Source: Comamonas sp. (GTDB lineage: Bacteria > Pseudomonadota > Gammaproteobacteria > Burkholderiales > Burkholderiaceae_C). Taken from it: a DNA stretch of 64,000 nucleotides. Below, in pieces: positions 38,875 to 49,625 of this stretch (position 1 is its first letter; every line of letters starts with the position of its first letter). The stretch lies in contig JADMKK010000057.1 of the NCBI GenBank assembly GCA_015478895.1, positions 124,001 to 188,000 on the forward strand, given 5' to 3'. A program made the translations under genes and the position numbers. A model generated the notes under the pieces. It was not told where the DNA came from and did not search any database. It was given only the letters and a program-made list of their open reading frames with translations.

Positions 38875-38908
38875 CTATGGTTGCCTAGCCAAGGCTAGGC
38901 AACCATAG
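38875..38908. other. 34-base palindrome between fusA and tuf
   Basis: Arms CTATGGTTGCCTAGCC and GGCTAGGCAACCATAG are perfect reverse complements around two bases. There is no T tract on either side, so it is not a typical intrinsic terminator. It may be an RNA processing or stability hairpin that lets tuf be expressed at a different level from fusA. Confidence 0.7.
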
Positions 38909-38936
38909 CCAAACAGTCGATTATGACTGATTTGGA

Positions 38937-41045
38937 TTACTTAGAGCGCGCAGCGACGATGGCTTCCGCCACGTTGCGAGGAGCTTCAGCATAGTGCTTG
39001 AACTCCATGGTGTAGCTAGCACGGCCTTGGGTCTGCGAACGCAGCGAAGTGGCATAGCCAAACATTTCCGACAATGGCACTTCTGCCTTAATAGTCTTAC
39101 CACCGCCGACCATGTCGTCCATGCCCTGCACCATACCGCGACGGGAAGACAAGTCACCCATCACTGTGCCGGCGTAGTCTTCAGGCGTTTCCACTTCCAC
39201 AGCCATCATTGGCTCCAGAATCACAGGATTAGCCTTACGAGCGGCTTCCTTGAAACCGAAGATAGCAGCCATCTTGAACGCCATTTCGTTCGAGTCCACA
39301 TCGTGGTACGAACCGAAAGTCAAGCGCACCTTCACGTCAACCACTGGATAGCCTGCCAACACACCTTGCGTCAAAGCTTCGATCACACCCTTCTCAACCG
39401 CAGGGATGTATTCGCGAGGAACCACACCACCCTTGATTTCGTCGATGAACTCAAAGCCCTTGCCTGGCTCTTGAGGTTCCAGTGTAAAGACCACGTGACC
39501 GTATTGACCCTTACCACCAGACTGGCGGACGAACTTGCCATCCACATCCTTGACAGTCGAGCGCACTGTTTCGCGATAAGCAACCTGTGGCTTACCAACG
39601 TTGGCTTCCACGTTGAACTCGCGCTTCATGCGGTCAACGATAATTTCCAAGTGCAACTCGCCCATACCAGCAATGATGGTCTGGCCCGATTCTTCATCAG
39701 TGCGCACACGGAAAGAAGGATCTTCTGCAGCCAAGCGCGACAGAGCGATGCCCATCTTTTCTTGGTCAGCCTTAGACTTAGGTTCCACAGCCTGTGCAAT
39801 CACAGGCTCAGGGAACACCATTCGCTCCAGCACGATAGGAGCATCCATTGCACACAGGGTTTCACCGGTGGTGACGTCCTTCAAACCTACGCAAGCAGCG
39901 ATGTCACCAGCGCGGATTTCGTCAACTTCTTCGCGCTCGTTAGCGTGCATCTGAACGATACGACCAATACGCTCTTTCTTACCCTTAACAGAGTTCAGAA
40001 CGGTGTCACCCTTGTTCAGAACGCCGGAGTAAACGCGCACGAAAGTCAGCTGACCCACAAACGGATCAGTCATCAGCTTGAACGCCAATGCAGAGAACTT
40101 CTCTTCGTCGTCAGCCTTACGTGTCAGCTTCTTTTCTTCGTCATCAGGATCAGTACCTGTAACGTCAGCAATATCGGTAGGTGCTGGCAACAGGTCCAAC
40201 ACAGCATCCAACATGCGCTGCACACCCTTGTTCTTGAACGCAGTACCGCACAGCATTGGCTGAATTTCGGTAGCGATAGTGCGCTGACGCAAAGCGGCGA
40301 TGATTTCTTCTTCAGTCAAGTCACCTTCTTCCAGGTACTTATTCATCAGCTCTTCAGTGGCTTCAGCAGCAGCTTCCACCATCTTTTCGCGCCATTCGTT
40401 CGCGACATCCACCAAGTTAGCAGGAATGTCACGGTATTCGAACTTCATACCCTGAGATGCGTCATCCCAGTAGATGGCCTTCATCTTGATCAGATCAACC
40501 ACGCCTTCGAAGTTGTCTTCAGCGCCGATTGGCACAACGATAGGCACAGGATTCGCATTCAAGCGAGTCTTCATGCCTTCAACAACCTTGAAGAAGTTAG
40601 CGCCAGTACGGTCCATCTTGTTCACAAAGGCCAAACGAGGAACTTTGTGCTTGTTGGCTTGACGCCATACAGTTTCGGACTGGGGCTGAACGCCACCCAC
40701 CGCGCAGTACACCATCACAGCGCCATCCAGCACGCGCATCGAGCGCTCAACTTCAATCGTGAAGTCCACGTGACCGGGGGTGTCAATAATGTTAATACGG
40801 TGCTCAGGGCGGGACAGATCCATACCCTTCCAGAAGCAGGTCACAGCAGACGAAGTAATCGTGATACCGCGCTCTTGCTCTTGCTCCATCCAGTCAGTGG
40901 TCGCAGCGCCGTCGTGAACTTCGCCCAACTTATGGGTCACGCCTGTATAGAACAGGATACGTTCAGAAGTGGTGGTCTTACCTGCATCGATGTGTGCCGA
41001 AATACCGATATTGCGGTAACGGCTAATGGGGGTCTTGCGAGCCAT
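38937..41045 (-). CDS. fusA: Elongation factor G
   Basis: EF-G is the translocation GTPase. The 702-residue protein has G1 AHIDAGKTT (18-26), G3 [15 protein letters not shown] and G4 NKMDR, then domains II-V ending [12 protein letters not shown]. It is preceded by rpsG with a 151-base gap that contains a hairpin (AAGGCCGC...GCGGCCTT, 41141-41171). Confidence 0.98.
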   Translation of the reverse strand: MARKTPISRYRNIGISAHIDAGKTTTSERILFYTGVTHKLGEVHDGAATTDWMEQEQERGITITSSAVTCFWKGMDLSRPEHRINIIDTPGHVDFTIEVERSMRVLDGAVMVYCAVGGVQPQSETVWRQANKHKVPRLAFVNKMDRTGANFFKVVEGMKTRLNANPVPIVVPIGAEDNFEGVVDLIKMKAIYWDDASQGMKFEYRDIPANLVDVANEWREKMVEAAAEATEELMNKYLEEGDLTEEEIIAALRQRTIATEIQPMLCGTAFKNKGVQRMLDAVLDLLPAPTDIADVTGTDPDDEEKKLTRKADDEEKFSALAFKLMTDPFVGQLTFVRVYSGVLNKGDTVLNSVKGKKERIGRIVQMHANEREEVDEIRAGDIAACVGLKDVTTGETLCAMDAPIVLERMVFPEPVIAQAVEPKSKADQEKMGIALSRLAAEDPSFRVRTDEESGQTIIAGMGELHLEIIVDRMKREFNVEANVGKPQVAYRETVRSTVKDVDGKFVRQSGGKGQYGHVVFTLEPQEPGKGFEFIDEIKGGVVPREYIPAVEKGVIEALTQGVLAGYPVVDVKVRLTFGSYHDVDSNEMAFKMAAIFGFKEAARKANPVILEPMMAVEVETPEDYAGTVMGDLSSRRGMVQGMDDMVGGGKTIKAEVPLSEMFGYATSLRSQTQGRASYTMEFKHYAEAPRNVAEAIVAARSK

Positions 41046-41196
41046 GATTGATCCTTGATTGATCGGGGAGAGAGTCTGCGATCACCCTGCCTTGTGCGCC
41101 GGGGCCAGCAGTTCTATATGGGGGCGCCTGAAATCGAGACAAGGCCGCAGGCAAGATTTGCGAGCGGCCTTTCTGTTTCAGTCTGCTACAAGCAGA

Positions 41197-41670
41197 TTAG
41201 AAGCGGAAGTGGCTGAATGCCTTGTTGGCTTCGGCCATGCGGTGAACTTCGTCACGCTTCTTCATAGCGCCACCACGGCCTTCTGTGGCTTCCATCATTT
41301 CGTTGGCCAGACGTTGGGCCATTGACTTTTCACCACGCTTGCGAGCGGCTTCCTTCAACCAGCGCATGGACAGAGCCAAACGACGGACAGGACGCACTTC
41401 AACAGGCACTTGGTAGTTAGCACCACCCACACGGCGGGACTTTACTTCCACCATGGGCTTGATGTTGTTGATAGCTGTAACGAACACTTCCAAAGCATCT
41501 TTTTCAGGTTGCTTCTTGGCGATCAGTTCCAGAGCACCGTAAATAATGCGCTCTGCAACAGCCTTCTTGCCGCCTTCCATGATCACGTTCATGAATTTGG
41601 ACAGCTCTACGTTGCCGAACTTAGGATCCGGCAGAATTTCACGTTTGGGGACTTCGCGACGACGTGGCAT
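41197..41670 (-). CDS. rpsG: 30S ribosomal protein S7
   Basis: S7 nucleates the 30S head and in E. coli regulates the str operon. The 157-residue protein starts [19 protein letters not shown], the classic S7 signature, and ends [11 protein letters not shown] 165-base gap separates it from rpsL. Confidence 0.98.
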   Translation of the reverse strand: MPRRREVPKREILPDPKFGNVELSKFMNVIMEGGKKAVAERIIYGALELIAKKQPEKDALEVFVTAINNIKPMVEVKSRRVGGANYQVPVEVRPVRRLALSMRWLKEAARKRGEKSMAQRLANEMMEATEGRGGAMKKRDEVHRMAEANKAFSHFRF

Positions 41671-41835
41671 TTTTTACCTCTATCTTTGCTTCAGTTGGTG
41701 ACTTTTCAGGCACCGCGAGAACTCATCAAAGAGCCTCACTTACTCGACCCACGCAAAACATTTGCGCTTCGGGTCACTACGTTTGACCGCGCCAGTCAGG
41801 CGAATCAAACACCGATTGTTTTTCAAAACCAGGGC

Positions 41836-42213
41836 TTACTTAGCCTTAGGCTTCTTAGCACCGTACTTCGAACGGGACTGCTTACGGTCCTTGACGCCTT
41901 GCAGGTCAAGCGAACCGCGCACGATGTGGTAACGCACACCTGGCAAGTCCTTTACACGACCGCCGCGCACCAGCACAACGCTGTGCTCTTGCAGGTTGTG
42001 GCCTTCACCGCCGATGTACGAAATAACTTCGAAACCGTTGGTCAGACGAACCTTAGCCACCTTACGCAAAGCCGAGTTAGGCTTCTTAGGTGTCGTGGTG
42101 TACACACGGGTACACACGCCACGGCGCTGGGGGCAGTTTTCCATAGCAGGGCTCTTGGATTTAACAACTTCTACCGTGCGGCCCTGACGCACGAGTTGGT
42201 TAATGGTTGGCAT
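41836..42213 (-). CDS. rpsL: 30S ribosomal protein S12
   Basis: S12 takes part in decoding. The 125-residue protein starts [17 protein letters not shown] and contains [16 protein letters not shown] with Lys43 and the [16 protein letters not shown] segment, both in the streptomycin-sensitive form. The start at 42213 is the conserved one; the upstream in-frame start adds 31 unrelated residues. It is the first gene of the str operon. Confidence 0.98.
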   Translation of the reverse strand: MPTINQLVRQGRTVEVVKSKSPAMENCPQRRGVCTRVYTTTPKKPNSALRKVAKVRLTNGFEVISYIGGEGHNLQEHSVVLVRGGRVKDLPGVRYHIVRGSLDLQGVKDRKQSRSKYGAKKPKAK

Positions 42214-42277
42214 ATATACGTCCCTAAACGTAAAAAACGAAAACGTGAAACCCTTCGGAGATTCCGAAAAGCCCTCG

Positions 42278-42306
42278 ACTGTACCAGCTTGCGCCTTCAA
42301 GAGCAA
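42278..42306 (-). promoter_or_regulatory. Promoter of the rpsL-rpsG-fusA-tuf-rpsJ operon
   Basis: On the minus strand TTGCTC (42306-42301) and TACAGT (42283-42278) are separated by 17 bases, 65 bases before the rpsL ATG. It lies directly after the D,D-carboxypeptidase gene, which ends at 42367 on the same strand. Confidence 0.6.
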
Positions 42307-42366
42307 GTGGTATGCGATTAAATGGCTGCGAACTCAAGGACTTGGGTTTGCAGCGGCCTGGATGCG

Positions 42367-43536
42367 TTAGCGAATCCAAAGACGAATGGAGTCCCACAGG
42401 CGGCGGAAGAAGCCGCCTTCTGGCACAGCCTCCAAGGCGACGACTGGCAGTTCAGCAGCCACTTGGTCGCCGACCAAAACTTTCAAAGTCCCTACTTGCT
42501 GGCCTTTGGCGATGGGCGCCATCAACGGATCGGTACGCACCAGTTGCGTGGTGACCTTGCCTGCGCTGCCAGAAGGCACCGTAACCACCGTGGAGGCTTC
42601 GCGACCGACCTTGATGGTGCTTTGCGAGCCCTTCCAGATTTGCGCTTCTTCCATGGGCTGGGCGGCATCAAACAACTTGACCGCGTCATAAGCGGTATAG
42701 CCCCAGTTGAGCAACTTTTGACTTTCGTTGGCGCGCGCATTATCGCTGGAGGCGCCCAGCAAAATGGACAGCAGGCGGCGACCGCCGACATTGGGCATTT
42801 CGCGGTTGGCAGTCGATACCAGGCAATAACCAGCGGCATTGGTGTGGCCGGTTTTCAGGCCATCCACCGAAGGATCGCGGAACAGCAAGGTGTTGCGGTT
42901 GCGGCCATTGGCTGCAGGCGTTCCAGGGTAACGGTACTCCTTGGTGGAGTAGTAATGCATGTGCTGCGGGAAATCGTGCATCAAGCGCATCGACAAAATC
43001 GACAGGTCACGCGCCGTGGTCAAGTGGCCGGGAACGGTCAGACCTTCAGGGTTCTTGTAGACCGTGCCGGTCATGCCCAGCGCTTTGGCCTGCTCATTCA
43101 TGAGGCGCACGAAGTTCTCAGCTGTACCGCCCACACCCTCTGCCAGCGCCATCGTGGCATCGTTGCCAGACTGCACGATCATGCCCTTGATGAGGTCTTC
43201 GACGGGCACTTGCATCTTGGGGTCGATGAACATGCGCGAACCCGGCATCTTCCACGCCTGCTCGCTGACCGGCAGGCGCTGATCCAGGGTGATTTTCTTG
43301 GTGCGCAAGGCATCAAATACCAGGTACCCCGTCATCAGCTTAGTCAGCGATGCAGGCTCCACAGGCGCGTCGATGTCCTTGGAGGCCAGCACCTGGTTGG
43401 CGGTCACATCGACCAGCATATAAGTGTGCGCCGCAATTTCTGGCGGCTGCAGCGGAGCAATTTGCGCCGACGCCCACAAGGGCGCCAGCGCAGCGGTCAA
43501 TGCCAAAGTGCGCAAGGACGAAAGGAAAGGCTTCAT
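42367..43536 (-). CDS. D-alanyl-D-alanine carboxypeptidase (PBP5/6 family)
   Basis: This low-molecular-weight penicillin-binding protein trims the last D-Ala of peptidoglycan stem peptides in the periplasm. The 389-residue protein has a signal peptide (about 1-25, ending WASAQ). The three active-site motifs are Ser63-L-T-Lys66, Ser123-Gly-Asn125 and Lys228-Thr-Gly230. A C-terminal beta domain ends with an amphipathic anchor GFFRRLWDSIRLWIR. The ATG at 43536 is used; the longer frame starts at TTG. It is DacA/DacC-like; the exact paralogue is not decided. Confidence 0.95.
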   Translation of the reverse strand: MKPFLSSLRTLALTAALAPLWASAQIAPLQPPEIAAHTYMLVDVTANQVLASKDIDAPVEPASLTKLMTGYLVFDALRTKKITLDQRLPVSEQAWKMPGSRMFIDPKMQVPVEDLIKGMIVQSGNDATMALAEGVGGTAENFVRLMNEQAKALGMTGTVYKNPEGLTVPGHLTTARDLSILSMRLMHDFPQHMHYYSTKEYRYPGTPAANGRNRNTLLFRDPSVDGLKTGHTNAAGYCLVSTANREMPNVGGRRLLSILLGASSDNARANESQKLLNWGYTAYDAVKLFDAAQPMEEAQIWKGSQSTIKVGREASTVVTVPSGSAGKVTTQLVRTDPLMAPIAKGQQVGTLKVLVGDQVAAELPVVALEAVPEGGFFRRLWDSIRLWIR

Positions 43537-43580
43537 GAACAACTTCTGGTTTATCTAGAGAAAGGAGCGAGGTGGCTGCT

Positions 43581-44213
43581 TTAGCCGTGGATGACCGACA
43601 GATGGCGTGTCACCAGCCCTTTAAGCAAGGGCAATTGTCCGTGGAAGAAATGACCTCCATCGGGAACAACTGTTACGGGCAGTATCTGTGGGCGCGCCCA
43701 GTCCATCACAGACTGCAAAGGCACGGTGTCGTCTTTCTCCCCGTGCAGCACCAAAGTGCGTTCGTGCGCGGCGGCAGGAATACTTGCCGGTTCGAAGCGA
43801 CTGGCGGCCGTGCCCACCAGCACGGCTTTTTCAATGCGGCCTTGCTCCCACAGGGCTGCAAGCGCGTGGGTGGTCACAAAGGCACCAAAGGAAAATCCTG
43901 CCAGTGCCAACGCGCCCTGCGGTGCCACCTGGCGAACGACTTCCAGCAAGTCCTGCGCCTCGCCCTGGCCGGCATCATGCACACCTTCGCTGGCACCAAC
44001 GCCCCGAAAGTTAAACCGCACAGCCTCCCAGCCCGATTGCACAAATGCGCGCGCCAAGGTTTGTACGACTTTGTTGTCCATGGTGCCACCAAACAGCGGG
44101 TGGGGATGGGCGATCACCGCCACCCCTTTGGGCGTGCCTGCGGGACGGTCACGCAAGGCTTCGACAACCCCTGCAAGACCCGTGAGGGTGAATCGTTCAG
44201 TGTGAGCGTTCAA
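43581..44213 (-). CDS. Alpha/beta hydrolase
   Basis: This 210-residue small hydrolase has the oxyanion-loop region AVIAHPHPLFGGTMDNKVV, the nucleophile elbow GFSFG (Ser), a late Asp (GEKDDTVPLQ) and His (DGGHFFHG), so a catalytic triad is present. HPHPLFGG is typical of a widespread bacterial hydrolase group near xaa-pro peptidase-like proteins. The only fitting start is TTG at 44213, preceded by GGTGG. Substrate unknown. Confidence 0.88.
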   Translation of the reverse strand: MNAHTERFTLTGLAGVVEALRDRPAGTPKGVAVIAHPHPLFGGTMDNKVVQTLARAFVQSGWEAVRFNFRGVGASEGVHDAGQGEAQDLLEVVRQVAPQGALALAGFSFGAFVTTHALAALWEQGRIEKAVLVGTAASRFEPASIPAAAHERTLVLHGEKDDTVPLQSVMDWARPQILPVTVVPDGGHFFHGQLPLLKGLVTRHLSVIHG

Positions 44214-44230
44214 TGGAAACCACCTAATTC

Positions 44231-44270
44231 ATAGCTACACGCCCTTGATACATAAGGGCTAGAGGCCAAA
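44231..44270. repeat. Short dispersed palindrome, copy A
   Basis: About 40 bases: ATAGCTACACGCCCTTGATA, then CATAAGGGCTAGAGGCCAAA. The core GCCCTT...AAGGGC forms a hairpin with a 7-base loop. It sits in the gap between the hydrolase and ferredoxin genes. Confidence 0.75.
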
Positions 44271-44300
44271 AACACTTGCAATGCAGCGTCAGAGTCGGAT

Positions 44301-44654
44301 TTAACGGCCAAGTTCCGGCGGAACCAGCAAGCGCTCCACAATCTGCCCGTTTTTCAAGTGGGACTCGACAATTTCATCAATATCACTGTTGTCCACAAAG
44401 GTGTACCAGGTGCCTTCCGGGTACACCACGGCCACCGGGCCTGCCGCACACCGATCCAGACAGCCCGCCTTGTTCACGCGCACTTGCCCCTTTCCTGCGA
44501 GACCTGCTTCTTTGACGATGCGCTTGCAGTGGTCAAAGCCGACTTTGGCGCCATGCAGGGCGCAGCAATCTTCGCCATTGGGGCGTTCATTGAGGCAGAA
44601 AAAAATATGGCGGTTGTAATAGCCGTCACTGCGGTTGTTTTGCTCTTGAGTCAT
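44301..44654 (-). CDS. Thioredoxin-like [2Fe-2S] ferredoxin
   Basis: This 117-residue ferredoxin of the thioredoxin-like group begins MTQEQNNRSDGYYNRHIFFC. Candidate cluster ligands are Cys20, Cys30 or Cys31, Cys65 and Cys69 (NKAGCLDRCAAGPVAVVYPE holds the C-x3-C pair). Such proteins resemble the NuoE C-terminal domain and Azotobacter FeSII. The start at 44654 follows 11 bases after the VanZ-like gene; the longer frame is unsupported. The partner is unknown. Confidence 0.9.
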   Translation of the reverse strand: MTQEQNNRSDGYYNRHIFFCLNERPNGEDCCALHGAKVGFDHCKRIVKEAGLAGKGQVRVNKAGCLDRCAAGPVAVVYPEGTWYTFVDNSDIDEIVESHLKNGQIVERLLVPPELGR

Positions 44655-44665
44655 GGTTTTCCATT

Positions 44666-45763
44666 CTAGGATTCGCGCTGTCGCTGAGAAAGCCGCAACG
44701 CCACATACGCTAGCACCCCATAAGGCCAGAGCCAGCCCAGCCATTGGCCCAGACCGTAAAACCGCATAAAGCGGCCCTGTTCCCAGGTTTGCAGCGTTTG
44801 CGCAAAATATGCGCTGGTCGGCGCTTGATTGAGCCAGTTGAGTTGCCACATCAGCACCAGCAGCAGCAGTACAGAACACCAGCGCCGCGGCGCCGCCAGC
44901 AAGCACAGCGCACTGAGCACCGCGCCCATCACGCCAACTTGGGTGGGCAGTGTGAGCCAGGCCCACGCATGCTCAGGCCCATAGGCCATGGCCGAAGACA
45001 GACAGGTTGCCGCAACGCCCGCCAACAGCGCCAAAACCAAAAAGATGATGCGCCGCCGCACGTGGCCAATCAGCAGATAGCCCAGCAACACCGGCGCCAG
45101 CAGGCCGAGGAGCACACACAGCACTTCTGCACTGGGCGAAAGCACTTCCAAAGGGCGCTCGCGCAAGGGAAGCCATGTCATGAACGGCGTTCCCTCCAGC
45201 CAGGCATCCAGCGTGGTATCGAGCCGCTCCAGCACTTGGCCCAGACCAAAAGGCAAAGCCGCAGGAAACAGCAGCGCCACAGGCCAGACCGCCAGCAACA
45301 CCAGGCCGCCTTGCGGCTGCGCACCAAACCAGCGCTCCCGAAAAACACTCCAGCGCTCCAGCCAGCCCAGCCACTCCAACGCCCCCGCCACCATCGCGCC
45401 AATCAGCACGCCTGCTGCGTTGAGCACAAAGTCCATATTCGACGGCACACGGCGGGGCAGGTAAATCTGTAGCAACTCCATGCACAGCGACAAGAGCGCG
45501 CCTGCCAGCACGGCCAGCGGCAGGGCGGCCCAGCGCAAGCCACTGCGCAAAACACCCAGCGCCAGCAAAAAACCCAGGGGCACGTAGCCAATGATGTTGG
45601 TATTGACGTCAAACCACGTCCAATAAGGCGGTGGCAACGGCGCCGTCACAAACACCCAGGGCGAGATGCCCTGCACCCGCCAGCCCTCAAACGGGAACAG
45701 GCTGGCAAAGACAATCAGCACGCAATACAGCAGGGCGAGCGGCCATGCCGAGGTTTTAAACAC
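44666..45763 (-). CDS. VanZ-family membrane protein
   Basis: This 365-residue protein has about ten membrane helices. The VanZ-like N-terminal domain shows NTNIIGYVPLGFLLALGVL and MELLQIYLPRRVPSNMDFVL, the usual E-LQ-x-P-R-x-D pattern. The C-terminal half is a further set of helices. VanZ homologues confer teicoplanin tolerance in enterococci, but function in Gram-negatives is unknown. The start codon is GTG (45763), preceded by AAGGGG. Confidence 0.88.
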   Translation of the reverse strand: MFKTSAWPLALLYCVLIVFASLFPFEGWRVQGISPWVFVTAPLPPPYWTWFDVNTNIIGYVPLGFLLALGVLRSGLRWAALPLAVLAGALLSLCMELLQIYLPRRVPSNMDFVLNAAGVLIGAMVAGALEWLGWLERWSVFRERWFGAQPQGGLVLLAVWPVALLFPAALPFGLGQVLERLDTTLDAWLEGTPFMTWLPLRERPLEVLSPSAEVLCVLLGLLAPVLLGYLLIGHVRRRIIFLVLALLAGVAATCLSSAMAYGPEHAWAWLTLPTQVGVMGAVLSALCLLAAPRRWCSVLLLLVLMWQLNWLNQAPTSAYFAQTLQTWEQGRFMRFYGLGQWLGWLWPYGVLAYVALRLSQRQRES

Positions 45764-45792
45764 AAACGCCCCTTTCGCCTGGGCTTAGCGAT

Positions 45793-46209
45793 TTAGAACG
45801 GTTTCACCACGACGAGGATGACGATCCCCATCAGCAAGAACACGGGTGCCTCGTTGTACCAGCGGAACCAACGGTGGCTGCGCTGGCAGCTGTTGTCTTC
45901 CAGATTGCGCAGCAGCACGCTGCAGCTGTAGTGGTAGCCCACCACCGCGAGCACCAAGGCCAGCTTGGCATGCAGCCAGCCACCGGCAAAGCCCTGGCCC
46001 ATCCACAACCACAGGCCCAGCGCGATAGCGGGTACGGCCAGGATGGTGGCAAAGCGCAATAAGCGGCGCGACATGCCGATCAGACGCTCACGCTCGGCCA
46101 CCGAGCCCGGCGCCACCATGGCCAGGTTCACAAAGATCCGCGGCAAATAGAAAAGGCCCGCAAACCAGCTGGTCACGAAGATGATATGAAAAGCTTTAAC
46201 CCACAACAT
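45793..46209 (-). CDS. hemJ: HemJ-like protoporphyrinogen oxidase (CopD/UPF0093 family)
   Basis: This 138-residue four-helix membrane protein begins MLWVKAFHIIFVTSWFAGL. That segment, YLPRIFVN, GWLHAKLALVLAVVGYH and YNEAPVFLLMGIVILVVV match HemJ, which oxidises protoporphyrinogen IX. The divergent hemB next door strengthens the haem assignment. Many databases label it CopD-family. The ATG at 46209 is used; a GTG two codons earlier is possible. Confidence 0.8.
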   Translation of the reverse strand: MLWVKAFHIIFVTSWFAGLFYLPRIFVNLAMVAPGSVAERERLIGMSRRLLRFATILAVPAIALGLWLWMGQGFAGGWLHAKLALVLAVVGYHYSCSVLLRNLEDNSCQRSHRWFRWYNEAPVFLLMGIVILVVVKPF

Positions 46210-46239
46210 GGTCACAGTGTAAGCCGCTGTGTCTGCGGC

Positions 46240-47461
<1,222 letters not shown>

Positions 47462-47475
47462 CGCCTGCGCATGCC

Positions 47476-47505
47476 AAGCCGCCGCAAGGCGGCTTTTAAA
47501 TTTTG
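47476..47505 (+). terminator. Terminator of hemB
   Basis: AAGCCGCC-GCAA-GGCGGCTT followed by TTAAATTTT, 14 bases after the hemB stop. Confidence 0.85.
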
Positions 47506-47545
47506 AGAGCTGCCAGCCCTTACCCATCAAGGGCTAGCGGCCATT
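47504..47545. repeat. Short dispersed palindrome, copy B
   Basis: About 42 bases: TGAGAGCTGCCAGCCCTTAC, then CCATCAAGGGCTAGCGGCCA. It directly follows the hemB terminator and ends 14 bases before the CorA start, so it lies in that gene's leader. Confidence 0.75.
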
Positions 47546-47559
47546 TTGACCATGCAACC

Positions 47560-48669
47560 ATGCGCCTGCTGCTGATTGAGCCCAACACCAAACACATCCA
47601 GGATTTAGGCCTCTGGCCTGCAGCAGATGCTGCGCCCTTAGCCGCACTCACGGCTGGTGGGTTTTACTGGCTCTCGTGCGAACGCAGCGAGCTGGAAGTG
47701 CAGTTGCCCGCTGTGCAGGCCCTGCTGCTGTCGCTGTGCGGCACACCGCTGGTGGATCTGCACATTTCAGACTTGCTCAACGCGCACATCCCCTCCAACT
47801 TCGACTACACCTCGGACTATGACATCGTGGTGTTTCGCCGGCTGGATTTGCCCGCCGGCACCTCAACTACCACCACCTTGAAGGCCGTGGACACCGCGCC
47901 TGTGGGCTATGCCGTGTTCGACAACTTGCTGCTCAGCGTGCACACCGCTGAATGCCCGGTGCGCGACAGCAGCCTGCAGCGCCTGCTCCAACCAACCATC
48001 ACCCCGGAAAAGCGCGCCATGGCAAGCCGCTTGCCGCCGAGCAGCGCCGATTTGATGCTGCGCCAGATCAACCAGATGGTGGACGGCTATCTGAACCTGC
48101 GCCGCGACATGGCCAAGCATATTGACCTGTGGCAGATGCAATTGCTCAACCCCAGATCTCTTTTTAGCGACTGGGGCAAGGTACTGCAGGCGCGGCTGGC
48201 ACTGCACCAGCTCGATGAAATCTGTGAAGACCAGCGCGGGGCCATTCAAGACTGGATTGATGCCCTGCAAACCTGGCAGGACGAGCACAGCAGCAAAGCC
48301 GAGCACCGCGCGCTGGAGCTGCTGCGCGTGCGCTCGCGCGACGTGCTCGAGCACATTGAGCGCGTGATCCACCATGTACACCGCATGGAGCAAAGCGCCG
48401 AAGCTGCGGTGCAGATGCACTTTTCGGCGCAAAGCAATCGCGCCAACGACATCATGCGCACGCTCACCACGCTGACCGCCATTTTCTTGCCGCTGAACCT
48501 GATTGCCGCCGTGTTTGGTATGAACTTCGATGTGCTGCCGCTGGTACACGCCGAAGACGGCTTCTGGTGGGCCATGGGTGCCATGGCGCTGATTGGCATG
48601 GCGCTGTTGGTGTTTTTCTGGCGCCGGCGCTATATCGAAAAAGCCAGTCTGCTGGGAGAAGATTCCTAA
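47560..48669 (+). CDS. corA: CorA-family divalent cation transporter
   Basis: This is a 369-residue CorA-type magnesium channel subunit. A cytoplasmic alpha/beta domain is followed by long helices (about 180-310). Two C-terminal membrane helices have the signature GMN at about 320-322 (AVFGMNFDVLP). The ATG at 47560 is chosen since the earlier one lies inside palindrome copy B. The final stop codon is the first bases of palindrome copy R4. Selectivity (Mg, Co or Zn) cannot be told; the symbol is used at family level. Confidence 0.9.
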   Translation: MRLLLIEPNTKHIQDLGLWPAADAAPLAALTAGGFYWLSCERSELEVQLPAVQALLLSLCGTPLVDLHISDLLNAHIPSNFDYTSDYDIVVFRRLDLPAGTSTTTTLKAVDTAPVGYAVFDNLLLSVHTAECPVRDSSLQRLLQPTITPEKRAMASRLPPSSADLMLRQINQMVDGYLNLRRDMAKHIDLWQMQLLNPRSLFSDWGKVLQARLALHQLDEICEDQRGAIQDWIDALQTWQDEHSSKAEHRALELLRVRSRDVLEHIERVIHHVHRMEQSAEAAVQMHFSAQSNRANDIMRTLTTLTAIFLPLNLIAAVFGMNFDVLPLVHAEDGFWWAMGAMALIGMALLVFFWRRRYIEKASLLGEDS

Positions 48670-48761
48670 AAAAGAGAGCGTCTTGCCCTTGATTTGACTG
48701 GTTTTCAACACCTATTTATATTGAAATCCAGTCAACACTAGGGCCAGCAGCTCACTTTTTC
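48667..48761. repeat. Long dispersed palindrome, copy R4
   Basis: About 95 bases. The left end is AGAGAGCGTCTTGCCCTTGA, with inner arms TTGACTGGTTTTCAA and TTGAAATCCAGTCAA, and right end GGGCCAGCAGCTCACTTTTT. It contains the TAA stop of the CorA gene and ends two bases before the stop of the convergent hydrolase. Confidence 0.75.
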
Positions 48762-48763
48762 AA

Positions 48764-49468
48764 TCAATCCGTGGACGCACCCTGCAAATGCTGGTCAAAA
48801 AACGCCAGCGTGCGGTCTTTGGCTTGAATCGCACTGGCCTGGTCAAAACTGGCGCGCTGGTCGCAGTTAAAGCCGTGGTCAGCTTCGTACAAATGCATCT
48901 GCACACCTGGCTGTGCCTGGCTGAAGGCCAGTACATCCGGCACGGGAATCCAGGCATCCTCGCGCCCGAAATGCGCCAGCACGGGGCAGCGTGGCTGGCG
49001 TCCTGCCTCCAGCGCCGTGGTCATGCCGCCGCCGTAATAGCACACTGCGGCAGACAGCTCGGTCACGCGCTCAGCAGCGCGCCACGTCAGCAAGCCGCCC
49101 CAGCAAAACCCCACCATCCCCACGCGCTGCCCACTGTCTTGCTGCAGCCACTGTGCCGCAGCGCGAAGGTCTTGCAGCACGCCTTCACCGGGCAACGCTT
49201 CGGCGGCAGCTTTCAAATCTTTGCCTTGGGCCATGCTTTCGGTGTCGTACCCCAGCTCTACGCCGGGGCGCAACCGCGCAAACAAATCGGGTGCCAGCGC
49301 CAGAAAACCCCGTGCGGCAAAACGTTCTGTGACAGCACGAATGTGGGCGTTGACCCCAAAAATCTCCTGCGCCACCACCACCGCGCCGCGCACCGGCCCC
49401 TGCGGCCGCGCCAGCCACGCAGTCAGTTCGATACCGTCTTGTGCCTGTAAATGAATCACACTGCCCAT
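48764..49468 (-). CDS. Dienelactone hydrolase-family protein
   Basis: This 234-residue alpha/beta hydrolase has the dienelactone hydrolase triad Cys122 (GFCWGG), Asp171 (GREDAWIP) and His198 (EADHGFN), plus Glu36 (VVVAQEIFGVN). The start MGSVIHLQAQDG at 49468 has GGAGA upstream. Family members cleave dienelactones from chlorocatechol pathways or related esters. No aromatic pathway genes are next to it, so the natural substrate is open. Confidence 0.93.
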   Translation of the reverse strand: MGSVIHLQAQDGIELTAWLARPQGPVRGAVVVAQEIFGVNAHIRAVTERFAARGFLALAPDLFARLRPGVELGYDTESMAQGKDLKAAAEALPGEGVLQDLRAAAQWLQQDSGQRVGMVGFCWGGLLTWRAAERVTELSAAVCYYGGGMTTALEAGRQPRCPVLAHFGREDAWIPVPDVLAFSQAQPGVQMHLYEADHGFNCDQRASFDQASAIQAKDRTLAFFDQHLQGASTD

Positions 49469-49625
49469 ACTGCCGTCTCCTTGATTGCTTGTTCTTCGGG
49501 GTCGTGCATCATGCATGAATGCGGATGACCTACACCGGGATCGCTGCGATGTCGGCCACACTGGCCTGTGCAAGCAATCTGCGTTCCACTTAAGCCCTTT
49601 TTTGCCACTGTCTACCCATTGCACC

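Noticed and set aside
38994-41051. 685-codon plus-strand open frame opposite fusA
   Set aside because: It is entirely antisense to EF-G, with His/Gln/Leu-rich low-identity product and no ribosome site. Shadow frame.
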